This document shows, piece by piece, positions 32,502-41,799 of a stretch of 64,000 nucleotides of DNA. The translations under genes were made by a program, and so were the position numbers. The DNA comes from an uncultured Candidatus Melainabacteria bacterium (GTDB lineage Bacteria > Cyanobacteriota > Vampirovibrionia > Gastranaerophilales > Gastranaerophilaceae), in NCBI GenBank assembly GCA_934700335.1, contig CAKUXM010000002.1:124001-188000 (forward strand). The letters are read 5' to 3'. Position 1 is the first letter of the stretch, and the number at the start of each line of letters is the position of its first letter. Under the pieces are notes generated by a model. That model did no database searches, was not told the DNA's origin, and worked only from the letters and a program-made list of their open reading frames with translations.

Positions 32502-33200
32502 ATGTTAATCAGAGGTGGTGTTAGATACACAGACAACGGTATTAAAATTGCATTAAAAGCAATGCAATTACAACAAGCAATCGTTGGTATCACAAATGAA
32601 AACGTTACAGGTTTTGATAAAGTTGGTTATCAAAGAAAAGAACCTGTTGTTTCTTCTTTCACTGAATATCTTGGTGTAAACGGTTTATCTGAAGCTACAG
32701 ATACTACAATCGGAAGAATTTCAACTTCTGATAACCCTTTAGACTTGGCTCTTAACAACAAAGGCTATTTTCAAGTTCAAGGTAGAGACGGTATCAGATT
32801 AACAAGAGACGGTCGTTTCAAATTAGATAAACAAGGCAACTTATTAACTCTTGAAGACCAACCAGTTTTATCAAACTCAGGTGCACCAATCAGATTACCA
32901 TTCGTGCCAGATAGAATTAAAGATGTTGTTGTTAACACAAAAGGTCAAGTTAGTGTTTTCAACAAAAATACAAAAAGATTAGACAAAGTTGCAACACTTG
33001 GTATAGTTGATTCAAACGGAGTCGGCGTGGTTAACCCAGAAGTTGCTCAAGGTTTCTTAGAATATTCAAACGTTGCAATTCAAAATGAGTTTTTAAACTT
33101 AATGCCAACACTTAAAGCATACGATGCAAACAGACAAATTCTAATGATAGAAAACTCAGTTCTTCAAAAAACAATCAGTCAATTAAGTAGCGCACAATAG
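32502..33200 (+). CDS. Flagellar rod protein, FlgF/FlgG family
   Basis: A 232-residue axial protein of the flagellar basal-body rod. The N-terminus has the family helix and GITNENVTGFDKVGYQRKEP, corresponding to the usual N-x-T-x-G-Y-K-R motif. DNPLDLALNNKGYFQV and RLTRDGRFKLDKQGNLLT mark the FlgF/FlgG core, and the C-terminal helix is LMPTLKAYDANRQILMIE. Rod proteins are exported by the flagellar type III apparatus without cleaved signals, and none is seen. First gene of a four-gene rod operon. FlgF versus FlgG cannot be settled by eye. Confidence 0.88.
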   Translation: MLIRGGVRYTDNGIKIALKAMQLQQAIVGITNENVTGFDKVGYQRKEPVVSSFTEYLGVNGLSEATDTTIGRISTSDNPLDLALNNKGYFQVQGRDGIRLTRDGRFKLDKQGNLLTLEDQPVLSNSGAPIRLPFVPDRIKDVVVNTKGQVSVFNKNTKRLDKVATLGIVDSNGVGVVNPEVAQGFLEYSNVAIQNEFLNLMPTLKAYDANRQILMIENSVLQKTISQLSSAQ

Positions 33201-33220
33201 TTAGGATAAGGTAAAAAAAT

Positions 33221-33937
33221 ATGTACAACTTACAAGCAGTAATTAGAAGAGGTATCAACAACTCAAACATTCAATTTGAAAGATTGGGTAACGTAGGTCA
33301 AAACTTCGCAAACTTCGGAACAACAGGTTACAAAAACGTTCGTTTTGAACAATTCTTAACAGAAGACGGTTCTGTAACAGGTACAAAAAGAACAGATTGT
33401 TCACAAGGTGCATTAAGAATTACAAACAATCCTTATGACGTAGCTATTAAAGGAGCAGGTTACATTCCAGTTGTTTCAGAAGACGGTCAAGTAGCTTATA
33501 CAAGAGACGGTTCTTTCAAACTTGGTAAAGACGGTTACTTAGTAACAAGTGATGATTGGTTAGTTGGTAGTGGTATTCAAATTCCTTCTAACGTTCACGA
33601 TTTTCAAATCAAAAGAAACGGCGACGTTATGGTTCAAGATTCTAAACAATCTCTACCAAGAAAAATCGGAAATATTCCACTAGTTCAATTTGCATCACCA
33701 GAAGGCTTAGCAGAAAAAGGTCATAACAAATTAGTTCAAACAGAAGACTCAGGTGAACCAAAATTAATTAGAAATCACGATTTCATTCACCAAAACAATG
33801 TAGAAACAGCAAACGTTGACCTATATGGCGAAGTTAACACAATGTTAAGATTAAACGCTTCAATGTTAGCACATATGCAATTAATGAAAGTAGCATACGA
33901 TATGTACAACAAAGGTATCAACATTAGAGAATCATAG
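33221..33937 (+). CDS. Flagellar rod protein, second FlgF/FlgG family member
   Basis: A 238-residue paralogue of the preceding gene, 20 bases downstream. Landmarks are NFANFGTTGYKNVRFEQF, NPYDVAIKGAGYIPV, YTRDGSFKLGKDGYLV and a C-terminal helix (TMLRLNASMLAHMQLMKVAY). With the previous gene it probably supplies the proximal/distal rod pair. It lacks a signal peptide, as expected for flagellar export substrates. Confidence 0.88.
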   Translation: MYNLQAVIRRGINNSNIQFERLGNVGQNFANFGTTGYKNVRFEQFLTEDGSVTGTKRTDCSQGALRITNNPYDVAIKGAGYIPVVSEDGQVAYTRDGSFKLGKDGYLVTSDDWLVGSGIQIPSNVHDFQIKRNGDVMVQDSKQSLPRKIGNIPLVQFASPEGLAEKGHNKLVQTEDSGEPKLIRNHDFIHQNNVETANVDLYGEVNTMLRLNASMLAHMQLMKVAYDMYNKGINIRES

Positions 33938-33948
33938 AGGTAATAAAA

Positions 33949-34299
33949 ATGAATTTTAGCGTATCAAACAGTTTAAGTCAAACATCAAACATTTTAAATT
34001 TAATATCTCAAAGACAAAAAGTAATTGGTGAAAACGTAGCCAATATGGATACACCGGGTTATATCAAAAAAGATATTGATTTCTCACAACTAGTTGGTGG
34101 ACCTGCAAATAACCTAGAAACAAAATTAGCACAAAAACTTGACGGCTCAATGGTTGCAACAACATCTTCTTACGAAGCGGTAAATCCAGCAGAAGAATTA
34201 GTTAAAATGCAAAACAACTCACTTCTATACACTGTAGCAACAAGAAGAATGTCAAATATAATTACACAAATGAAAACCGTAATTAACGTTGGTAAATAA
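33949..34299 (+). CDS. flgB: Flagellar basal-body rod protein FlgB
   Basis: A 116-residue rod protein with the N-terminal IGENVANMDTPGYIKKDIDF motif characteristic of FlgB and the C-terminal NNSLLYTVATRRMSNIITQM helix. It is somewhat shorter than the approximately 130-140 residues common elsewhere. It follows the previous rod gene by 11 bases. Confidence 0.92.
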   Translation: MNFSVSNSLSQTSNILNLISQRQKVIGENVANMDTPGYIKKDIDFSQLVGGPANNLETKLAQKLDGSMVATTSSYEAVNPAEELVKMQNNSLLYTVATRRMSNIITQMKTVINVGK

Positions 34300-34339
34300 T
34301 AAATAGCAAGCAAAATAAGATAAGAGAGGAAATAAAATT

Positions 34340-34780
34340 ATGGGTATTATGGATTCAATGTACATTGGTGCAAACGCATTAAAAGCACACGGTAGAAGAT
34401 TAGACATTCACGCAAAGAACGTAGCAAACGTTGACACACCAAACTATGTTAGAAAAATCCCTATGTTAAATGCCAATGAAGGCGGTGTTTCTTTCGCAGG
34501 TATTTTGAGTTCAATGAATGACAGCTTTATGTCAGCAAACGGAACTCTTCAAGGTGGAGTTAGCTTCACTGGTATTATGGAAGATCCTACTTTAGGTGAA
34601 AAAATTTACAAACCTGGACACCCTGATGCTGATGAAAACGGTTATATCAGAGCTTCAAACGTAAATCCAATGGTTGACATAGCTGATGCAATGCTTGCTC
34701 AAAGAGCTTACGAAGCTAACCTTGCAGTTTTAAACATTTCTAAAGCAATGGCTCTTAAAGCTACTGATATCGGAAAATAA
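34340..34780 (+). CDS. flgC: Flagellar basal-body rod protein FlgC
   Basis: A 146-residue rod protein with KNVANVDTPNYVRKIP at the N-terminus, YKPGHPDADENGYI and the terminal AMLAQRAYEANLAVLNISK, all FlgC hallmarks. The ribosome site GAGAGGAA is good. It is the last gene of the operon, and a terminator follows. FliE, often adjacent, is not found here. Confidence 0.95.
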   Translation: MGIMDSMYIGANALKAHGRRLDIHAKNVANVDTPNYVRKIPMLNANEGGVSFAGILSSMNDSFMSANGTLQGGVSFTGIMEDPTLGEKIYKPGHPDADENGYIRASNVNPMVDIADAMLAQRAYEANLAVLNISKAMALKATDIGK

Positions 34781-34824
34781 TAAGTTTATTACCCTAACCT
34801 AATCCAAATACCCACTTTATCTTA

Positions 34825-34853
34825 AAAAAAGTCTTCTTTATGAAGACTTTTTC
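34825..34853. terminator. Bidirectional terminator after flgC
   Basis: AAAAAGTCTTC (34826-34836) pairs with GAAGACTTTTT (34842-34852) with a short loop and A/T runs. It serves the rod operon and, on the other strand, rsmG, whose stop lies within it. Confidence 0.8.
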
Positions 34854-35473
34854 TTTATTACAACTAAAAATCTTTCAAAATTTTCTTCTAAAGGCAATTT
34901 GTATTCAATAACCTCTAATAATTCGGCTTTTTTCTTAAATATAGCTTCTTTTGCCTCTCTTATTTCGTCAAAAACTTGTTTTGATTTATAACAAACAAAA
35001 TAACCACCGTCTTTCAATAAAGGCATAGCATATTCAACAACCTTGTCCAATCTTGAAACAGCACGGCTCACAACTATATCATACTTTGTTTTTAAATTTT
35101 CTGCTCTATCGTTAATTAAAGTTAAATTATCAAGTTTTAAATCATTTTTAAAATCTTCAATTGCACGAATTTTCTTTGCAATACTATCAAGCCCAACGAC
35201 ATTAATCTCTGGATACAAAATCGCAATAGGTACAGAAGGAAAACCTCCACCAGTACCAATATCAAGCATATTCATGCCTGCATATTTAACGTTATATTTT
35301 TCAAAAAATTTTTCAATACTCAAACTATCAAAAATGTGTTTTTCAAACAAAACTTTTTCATCATTTTTGCTTATCAAATTTATGACTTTATTTTTTTCAA
35401 GAAAAACTTCGCTAAATTTCTTTAGATTGCTGTTCTTCTTGAACTTCTCTAGCTTTTCTAATTCTGTATTCAT
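34838..35473 (-). CDS. rsmG: 16S rRNA m7G527 methyltransferase
   Basis: A 211-residue SAM-dependent methyltransferase acting on 16S rRNA G527. LLDIGTGGGFPSVPIA-type motif I (here MLDIGTGGGFPSVPIA), KHIFDSLSI before it, VGLDSIAKKIRAI and DIVVSRAVSRLDKVVEYA are all RsmG-specific. The start overlaps the upstream NTPase-TPR gene by 62 bases and has no clear ribosome site, so translation may be coupled. Confidence 0.94.
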   Translation of the reverse strand: MNTELEKLEKFKKNSNLKKFSEVFLEKNKVINLISKNDEKVLFEKHIFDSLSIEKFFEKYNVKYAGMNMLDIGTGGGFPSVPIAILYPEINVVGLDSIAKKIRAIEDFKNDLKLDNLTLINDRAENLKTKYDIVVSRAVSRLDKVVEYAMPLLKDGGYFVCYKSKQVFDEIREAKEAIFKKKAELLEVIEYKLPLEENFERFLVVIKKKSS

Positions 35474-38024
35474 TTTGTATTACTGCGAATTTCTCCGCAC
35501 CTATTCTAAATTTAATATCATTAATTCTCATTTCGATTTTTGCAATATTGTCTTTTGAAAAATCATTTTTAACTAAATCTAATGCCGTAAAATATTCATC
35601 TAAGGCAAGCTCATCTTGTTTTTGACCATAATAAAAATCACCCAATGCCAAAAGCGAAGATGCCATATAAAAAATATCATTTAATTTTTCAGCACACTGT
35701 TTTGCTTTTTTAAAGTAGAAGATAGCTTTATCAGGCAATTTTCTTTGCATAATTTGAGCCAATTTTGTAGCTGAGAAATAAATTCCGTCATAATTATTAT
35801 TAGCTTCGTCAATTTGATATGCTTGCAGGAAGTTCTTGACCGCAATAGCATTATCACGTTTTTCTAAATACAAAGTCGCAATATTTGAATACGCAGAAGA
35901 CAAGAATTTATTAACTTTTGGATCTTTATTGATGTTAATACATTTTTCATAATACTCAATTGCGGTTGATATATCGTTTTTATCATCAGAACATAACGCA
36001 TATTTAAAGTACAATTCAGACAATGTTTCAACGTCCATTGTCGTATTAGATAAATCTAAAGCTTTCTTATAATATTCAAAAGCAGTATTTGCATTTGATA
36101 AACCATCTTCTATGTTTGCCAAAGCAATATATGCTTTTGTTGTCAAAATATGAGGGTTTTCGTTTACTGAAATAATTTCTAGCAAGATATTTTTCGCTAA
36201 ATCAAATTTGTACGTTTCATAGTAAACATTTGCAATGTTCAATTTGATATAATTTTCTTTTACAACTTCACCAGCTTGACTGTAAAAATCTTTAGCCAAG
36301 TTGTAGTAATGCAATGAATTATCAATTTCGTTTAATTTATGATAAGCATGAGCTATCTTTGTATAAATCAATGGTAATTCATTGTGATAATTTTCGTCAT
36401 TTGTAAACGTCAAAGCTTTTTTATACAATTCACAAGCAAGTTTGAAATTGTATTGAGAAGCTTCTTCATTTGCCATATTCAAATAATAAGAAAGATTTTC
36501 TCTTGATTGAACTTGAGGTTCTTCTTGAACTTGCGGAGTTTCTTCCCCGTCTCTTCTTATATCAAAATTGATTGAAGATTGCATTCTTTCAGAAACATTT
36601 TTACTTTGAGATGTATTATTCAACATCTTCAATTCATCTTCAGTAAGTTTAAACGGCAAATCATTCAAATTAATATCAACATTTGAAACATTCGGACTAA
36701 CAGTAGAAATGTAATCAGGTCTTTTTTCTTGCTGTCTCGGATAAACCTGTTGAGAATTTTGTTGATTTTCCTTAATATCAATTTGTTGTTGCTGTTGATT
36801 ATCTTTACCTTGTTTGATACGACTTAAATCAAATTCTAAACCTTTAGCCATTGCCTTATATGCGTTTGTATTTATTTCACCAACTTTTTTAGGCAAGAAT
36901 AAGGTATGATATTCAATCTCGTTTCTAATTGTTTGACGAGAAAGCAATACACCTCTTTCTAAAGGTTTTAGCGGTAATTGACCTTCGTAGAAATCAATAA
37001 TAAATTTGTGTAATTTTTGTGCAACATTTTCTGGAATTGAAATATCCATTTGTTCTCTGAAATAATCATGAACAAAAATCAAACCATTGTTTTGAATAAT
37101 CAATTGATTATCTGTCAAGAATTGAATATTTTCTTCATTGTAGTAATGTAATTGTTTTAGAATTTGAGTTGTTACACCATGTCTCATTAAACACAAGAAC
37201 CAGAAAAATTGTACAGAAATTGCCGGAATAATGTCTAAAATTTCTTTTTCTAAATACTTGTTATAACTTAAAAAACTTAGCTTAAAGTTTTCCATAAAAT
37301 CTTTTATTTCAAGATTTTTATATTTTAAAATACTTGCTGTTAAACAGGTATAAAAATAATAACCTCTTGTGTGTTTATACAAATCATCTATTTGAGATGA
37401 ATTAAAAGAAATTTTTCTTTGTTTTAAGAACTTTTCAAATAAACCTTTGTCTAAAGCAGATAAATTCATTCTTTCATATTTATCTTCATCTGGGAAAGAC
37501 TTTCTATCAAGAGTTCTTGAAACAATAACAACTTTAACCTTTTCAAAACCAATTATGTGATTGATAAAATCAACAATTTCTTGTAAATTTTCTTTTTGAA
37601 TTGAATCATAGGAATTTAATACAATTACAAAAGGTTTTTCAATAGACGTAAAATACGCATTAATCTTTGCAGTAAAGTTTTCTGTTTTAATTTTTAAGCC
37701 AGAAATTATACCTTGAGTTTGCAATTTTTTGAATTCATTAAAAAAGCATAATAAAATATCGTCTAAAATAGTTGTTTCAAAACAATTATACCAAAGAACA
37801 ATAGACTCTTTTGATAAGAAATTAAGAGAATAATTTACAACCGCCTTTTTGCCAGTACCCATAAAACCATTGACAAAAAGAATTGGCGTTTCACTACCAT
37901 AGAAATCATAAATATTTTCTAGGTTTTCTTTGTTATTCTCAAGCAAAAAGGGATCTATTGTTTCAGAATTTTGTTTAAGTAAGTCTTTTTTCTCTAAAAA
38001 AAAGTTCAAAAATTGATATTTCAT
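35412..38024 (-). CDS. NTPase with C-terminal TPR array (STAND-like)
   Basis: An 870-residue cytosolic protein. The N-terminus carries a P-loop, NGFMGTGKKAV near residue 55, then IEKPFVIVLNSYD (Walker B-like) and VVIVSRTLDRKSF (sensor-like), as in AAA/STAND NTPases. The region from about 250 to 400 is helical, 400-500 is a Gln/Asn-rich linker, and from about 515 to the end are many TPR units (e.g. LPLIYTKIAHAYHKLNEIDN). STAND proteins act as switchable signalling or defence hubs; which applies here is unknown. The start lies 13 bases inside an AT-rich gap and the 3' end overlaps rsmG. Confidence 0.75.
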   Translation of the reverse strand: MKYQFLNFFLEKKDLLKQNSETIDPFLLENNKENLENIYDFYGSETPILFVNGFMGTGKKAVVNYSLNFLSKESIVLWYNCFETTILDDILLCFFNEFKKLQTQGIISGLKIKTENFTAKINAYFTSIEKPFVIVLNSYDSIQKENLQEIVDFINHIIGFEKVKVVIVSRTLDRKSFPDEDKYERMNLSALDKGLFEKFLKQRKISFNSSQIDDLYKHTRGYYFYTCLTASILKYKNLEIKDFMENFKLSFLSYNKYLEKEILDIIPAISVQFFWFLCLMRHGVTTQILKQLHYYNEENIQFLTDNQLIIQNNGLIFVHDYFREQMDISIPENVAQKLHKFIIDFYEGQLPLKPLERGVLLSRQTIRNEIEYHTLFLPKKVGEINTNAYKAMAKGLEFDLSRIKQGKDNQQQQQIDIKENQQNSQQVYPRQQEKRPDYISTVSPNVSNVDINLNDLPFKLTEDELKMLNNTSQSKNVSERMQSSINFDIRRDGEETPQVQEEPQVQSRENLSYYLNMANEEASQYNFKLACELYKKALTFTNDENYHNELPLIYTKIAHAYHKLNEIDNSLHYYNLAKDFYSQAGEVVKENYIKLNIANVYYETYKFDLAKNILLEIISVNENPHILTTKAYIALANIEDGLSNANTAFEYYKKALDLSNTTMDVETLSELYFKYALCSDDKNDISTAIEYYEKCININKDPKVNKFLSSAYSNIATLYLEKRDNAIAVKNFLQAYQIDEANNNYDGIYFSATKLAQIMQRKLPDKAIFYFKKAKQCAEKLNDIFYMASSLLALGDFYYGQKQDELALDEYFTALDLVKNDFSKDNIAKIEMRINDIKFRIGAEKFAVIQNEYRIRKAREVQEEQQSKEI

Positions 38025-38124
38025 AAAGTTATATTAAACGATTTTAACTTTTTTTGCAAATCGTATCAAAATAATTGTAAATAAATCATATTGATAATAA
38101 AATATTACTAAATAGGGGGATAAA

Positions 38125-38229
38125 ATGGAATTTTTTAGAAGACACCAAAAAATAATCATCGGAATTATTGCAGTAACCTTTGTAAGTTGGACTGTAGGGC
38201 TTCTTTTACTCCCTCTAATTTTACAATAG
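38125..38229 (+). CDS. 34-residue single-span membrane protein
   Basis: A small ORF with a strong AGGGGGAT ribosome site six bases from ATG. It encodes MEFFRRHQKIIIGIIAVTF and a following hydrophobic stretch, ending LPLILQ. A short basic N-terminus plus one transmembrane helix predicts an inner-membrane microprotein. The RRHQK-plus-helix start resembles the N-terminal anchor of SurA/PpiD-type chaperones, so it could be a remnant, but the ribosome site and its lead position before envelope genes favour a real gene. Confidence 0.55.
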   Translation: MEFFRRHQKIIIGIIAVTFVSWTVGLLLLPLILQ

Positions 38230-38236
38230 GGAAAAC

Positions 38237-39361
38237 GTGAAAAAGCTTAATTTATATAACATATTTAAGAATATTTTCGTATTCGTTGTAGTGTTTTCAC
38301 TAACAGCGTCAATTGCTGTTGCAAAACCTAAAGTAAAATCTAAAGAAGAAGCTAGAAGAAAGATTAATAGATTAAAAGTTTTAGAAAGAGTTGAGTCGAA
38401 TAAACTTTATAAAAACCAGCAAAAACTTGAAACAACAAAGGCTGATTTGAATTATTCACAACAAAAATACTCTTCTACAAAAGGTGAACTTGATGCCCTA
38501 GAAATCCAACTATCAAATGCTTTAAGAGAATATAACTCTCTTGATTATCAATTAAAAAATCGTATTCGACAAATCTACAAAACTCAAAGAAAAGGTGTCG
38601 TGGTTCTTCTTCTTGAAGCTAATAACTTCAATGATTTCTTGGATAGAATTTATTATTCAAACATTATTTTAAAACACGATTACCAAAATATGGTTCAAGC
38701 AAGAGCCAAAGCTAAAGAAATCGCATATTTGAAATACAATATCGAAGAAAAAAGAAAAATCTTAGCAAGTTCTATTAGACAAATCAACCAACAACAAGCA
38801 TACATTCAACGTTCTATTTCTAGAAACGAAAACATGATTAACAAATTAAGAACTGATAGGGTTGCTTACGAAAAGGCTGAAAAAGAATTAGCTAGACAGT
38901 CTGAAAGTATTGGTACAATGATTAGTAGAAGTACTGCAAAAGAAAAAAATCAACCTATTAAGGTTGTATCAGGATTTATCAAACCGATTTCTGGTAGAAT
39001 TACATCTCCATTCGGTTACAGAACTCACCCAATCTTTAACAGTAGAACTTTCCACTCTGGTGTTGATATTGGGGGTCCATATAGAGGTAGCATTCACGCA
39101 TCTAACTCTGGTAAAGTTATTTACACAGGTTGGTACGGCGGATACGGTAAGGTTGTAATCATTGATCACGGTAATATCAATGGTTCTCCAACTACTACTC
39201 TTTACGCTCACATGGATCAAATTAAAGTTAGCAATGGTGCTTATGTAACTAAAGGTCAAGTAATTGGTCTTGAAGGTACAACAGGTTACTCTACAGGTCC
39301 TCACGTACACTTTGAGGTTCGTGTAAATGGTAAGCCTAGAAACCCATTAAATTACATCTAA
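38237..39361 (+). CDS. EnvC-like murein hydrolase activator / M23 peptidase
   Basis: A 374-residue envelope protein starting at GTG 38237 after AGGGAA. It has a signal peptide (hydrophobic FKNIFVFVVVFSLTASIAVA), a long coiled coil (about 35-230) and a LytM/M23 domain with HSGVDIGGPYRG (H and D), YAHMDQI and HVHFEVR. The zinc ligands H...D and H.H appear present, so it may be an active endopeptidase rather than only an EnvC-type activator. It likely acts in cell separation. It is 7 bases after the small membrane protein and is followed by the LptD-like gene. Confidence 0.9.
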   Translation: MKKLNLYNIFKNIFVFVVVFSLTASIAVAKPKVKSKEEARRKINRLKVLERVESNKLYKNQQKLETTKADLNYSQQKYSSTKGELDALEIQLSNALREYNSLDYQLKNRIRQIYKTQRKGVVVLLLEANNFNDFLDRIYYSNIILKHDYQNMVQARAKAKEIAYLKYNIEEKRKILASSIRQINQQQAYIQRSISRNENMINKLRTDRVAYEKAEKELARQSESIGTMISRSTAKEKNQPIKVVSGFIKPISGRITSPFGYRTHPIFNSRTFHSGVDIGGPYRGSIHASNSGKVIYTGWYGGYGKVVIIDHGNINGSPTTTLYAHMDQIKVSNGAYVTKGQVIGLEGTTGYSTGPHVHFEVRVNGKPRNPLNYI

Positions 39362-39377
39362 GGAATATAAATACAAA

Positions 39378-41621
39378 ATGAAAAAGATAATATTACTATT
39401 AGCATTAATATTTTTAAATTCTCAAGTTGCTTCTGCCATACAAGAAACAACAGATTCGTTCATGGCAGCTCCACCCTCTTTTGATAAAATGAACAAGCAA
39501 CTAAATCAGCAATATTTTATCCCTGCAAAAACTGAAGCTGAATTAGATGCAGAAAGAGAACAAAAGCTAGAAGAAGCCAGATATGAAAAGAGAATGACAG
39601 AAGAATTTGATACAGGTTTTTATCATTCAAGGGGTAATTCTATAAAACCTATTCAATTGTTAAGATTGAAGGCTAAAAAAGCTTTTATTGATAGAAAAGC
39701 AAAAAAAGAAGCTAAGAAAAATGGTACAACTTTAGGCGAAGAAGTTAATGAAGTTGAACTAGAAGAGATGGAACAAAATAAGCTTCTTCTTGAATGTAAA
39801 GAAATGGAATTCTTAACAGATAAAAAAGAAATTCAAGCTAGAGGTGGCGCGAAATTAATTTTCCCAGATAAACATGTTCACGCAGTAGCAGACGAAATGG
39901 TTTATAGCCAAAAAGAAAACCTTGTAAAAATGAAAGGTAATGTAGTTCTTTATAAGGGCGAAGACGAAGTTACCGGCGATTACATGCAAATTGATTTAAA
40001 CGAAGAAATCGGTTTTCTTGATAATATGAAATCTTCTGGTTATGCAATAGAAACTGTTGCTGAACGTGGCATTATGCTTGGTGATAGAACAATTCAAGAA
40101 AACGGTCATTTAACAGTTGCAAAACCATATAATATTAAACTTCGTTCTGGTGTTGACTATGATTTTAACACTCGATGGAGAGACGAAGACAAATACACAT
40201 ATGAAGATTTATTTCACAACAGCAAATTTGTAATTAAATCAAATCATATCATTTTAGATTCTAAAGAAAATTTAGATAAAGTAACAATGAAAAAGATTGA
40301 AGTTTATAAAAACGGTAAAAGAATTTTAAAACTTCCATCAATGACAATGTATCAAAACAAAGGTCAAGACTACGCTGACGGTAACTTCCCAGAACTTGGT
40401 TCAAAACCTAAATTAGGTATGTACATCGGACCTGGTTGGGTAATTGAAATGCCAAAAGGTTCAATCTTAAAAGTTGCACCAATGTTAAACTATTCTAGCA
40501 AATTGGGTTTAGGCGTATATAGTAGATTTAGAAGTTCTACAAACACAACTGAAGCCGCATACGGTTCTGCAAACGATTTTTGGTTTGTTAAAGGTCGCCA
40601 AGAATTAGATAAAAATTTATACTTGAATTACGGTTCTCACGCATATATAAATAACGGTTGGCTAGGTCAGGGTTGGTCTAAATATATGGCTGACTTGAAC
40701 TATGAAAAAAGAAATAATATCAATAATTTCATGGGTAAAGACAGACATCTACACTTTGAACAAATGTTATCAGCAGGTTACATTCAAGATGACGGAGATA
40801 AAGAGACTTACGATAATTTCAATAAGAGTTTCTTTGATAAAAACCATAACCAACTTTTAAGCAATAATATTGGAACAATGCGTTTTAGATATATGTTGAA
40901 TGCATACCAAACATTGCACCATTATGAAAATCCAGAAAATTTATTCTTCGCAGATTTATATTTGTATGCACAAGGTTCAGCAGCCGTATACGGAACAGGT
41001 GATACGCAATTCATCGGAAGAATTGGTCCAATGTTGAGAACTCAAATGAAATACTGGTCTCAAGACGTTGGTTTCTTCGCTTCAGCTTACAAAGATGAGA
41101 CTCCTATTCCATTATTTGATGCGTACAGATACGGTAAATTTAACGTATATTTAAGAGAAGCAATCAAGGTTCACAGATTAGTAAAATTATCATGGTATGG
41201 TTCTGCTAACCTTTCTGACGATGCTCCTGACAAAAGAATTTTACAAGAAAGTAAATTTATCATCAACTTAGGTCCAGATGATTTCAACTTAGCTCTTGGT
41301 TGGGACGCTGTTCGTCAAGGTTCTTATATCGGTCTTAATATGAATATGGACGCTAAGAGCACAGAAGTTTACTATGATAAATTAGAAATCAAAAATCCTG
41401 ATAATTTTGGTAAAAAGGATAAATACGGACTTGCTGAGTTAGAAAAAGAAGACGAATCTGTTAAATACGACGTGTATTTCAAACAAGCAAAAGAAGAGCC
41501 TTCAAAGCTTGAACAATGCCAAGTTATAAACTTGGAAGATTCTTCATTGAGAATGCAAGAAGAAAAAGACTATCCAGAATTCAGAAAAATGCCAACAGTC
41601 GACAATGTTGAAGATTTATAA
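39378..41621 (+). CDS. LptD/OstA-family outer-membrane protein
   Basis: A 747-residue protein with a Sec signal (IILLLALIFLNSQVASA). Residues 130-230 form an OstA/LptA-type beta domain (LLECKEMEFLTDKKEIQARGGAKL, MKGNVVLYKGEDEVTGDYM), and the rest is rich in Tyr, Asn and alternating hydrophobics, as in a C-terminal beta-barrel. LptD inserts LPS into the outer leaflet; OstA/LptD family is my best call, though this lineage may carry a divergent form. A Lys/Glu-rich segment (60-125) precedes the OstA domain. It follows the M23 gene by 16 bases. Confidence 0.75.
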   Translation: MKKIILLLALIFLNSQVASAIQETTDSFMAAPPSFDKMNKQLNQQYFIPAKTEAELDAEREQKLEEARYEKRMTEEFDTGFYHSRGNSIKPIQLLRLKAKKAFIDRKAKKEAKKNGTTLGEEVNEVELEEMEQNKLLLECKEMEFLTDKKEIQARGGAKLIFPDKHVHAVADEMVYSQKENLVKMKGNVVLYKGEDEVTGDYMQIDLNEEIGFLDNMKSSGYAIETVAERGIMLGDRTIQENGHLTVAKPYNIKLRSGVDYDFNTRWRDEDKYTYEDLFHNSKFVIKSNHIILDSKENLDKVTMKKIEVYKNGKRILKLPSMTMYQNKGQDYADGNFPELGSKPKLGMYIGPGWVIEMPKGSILKVAPMLNYSSKLGLGVYSRFRSSTNTTEAAYGSANDFWFVKGRQELDKNLYLNYGSHAYINNGWLGQGWSKYMADLNYEKRNNINNFMGKDRHLHFEQMLSAGYIQDDGDKETYDNFNKSFFDKNHNQLLSNNIGTMRFRYMLNAYQTLHHYENPENLFFADLYLYAQGSAAVYGTGDTQFIGRIGPMLRTQMKYWSQDVGFFASAYKDETPIPLFDAYRYGKFNVYLREAIKVHRLVKLSWYGSANLSDDAPDKRILQESKFIINLGPDDFNLALGWDAVRQGSYIGLNMNMDAKSTEVYYDKLEIKNPDNFGKKDKYGLAELEKEDESVKYDVYFKQAKEEPSKLEQCQVINLEDSSLRMQEEKDYPEFRKMPTVDNVEDL

Positions 41622-41799
41622 TTTACGATTTTAAAACCTTCACAGCAGAAGAAATAATATAGAATTTTATAACCACCTTCTTTTTAGGTTTTATAATCGG
41701 ATTAGACACAAACTTTTTAACCATAAATCTATTATAAAAAATTGGGTACAAAAAACATTACAAGAAATTGTAAAGAACAAGAGTAATAGTAGAAGAAGT

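Noticed and set aside
41622..41799. Imperfect inverted repeat ATTTTATAACC ... GGTTTTATAAT before the transglycosylase gene
   Set aside because: Arms do not pair exactly and no T-run follows; not enough for a terminator or regulatory call.
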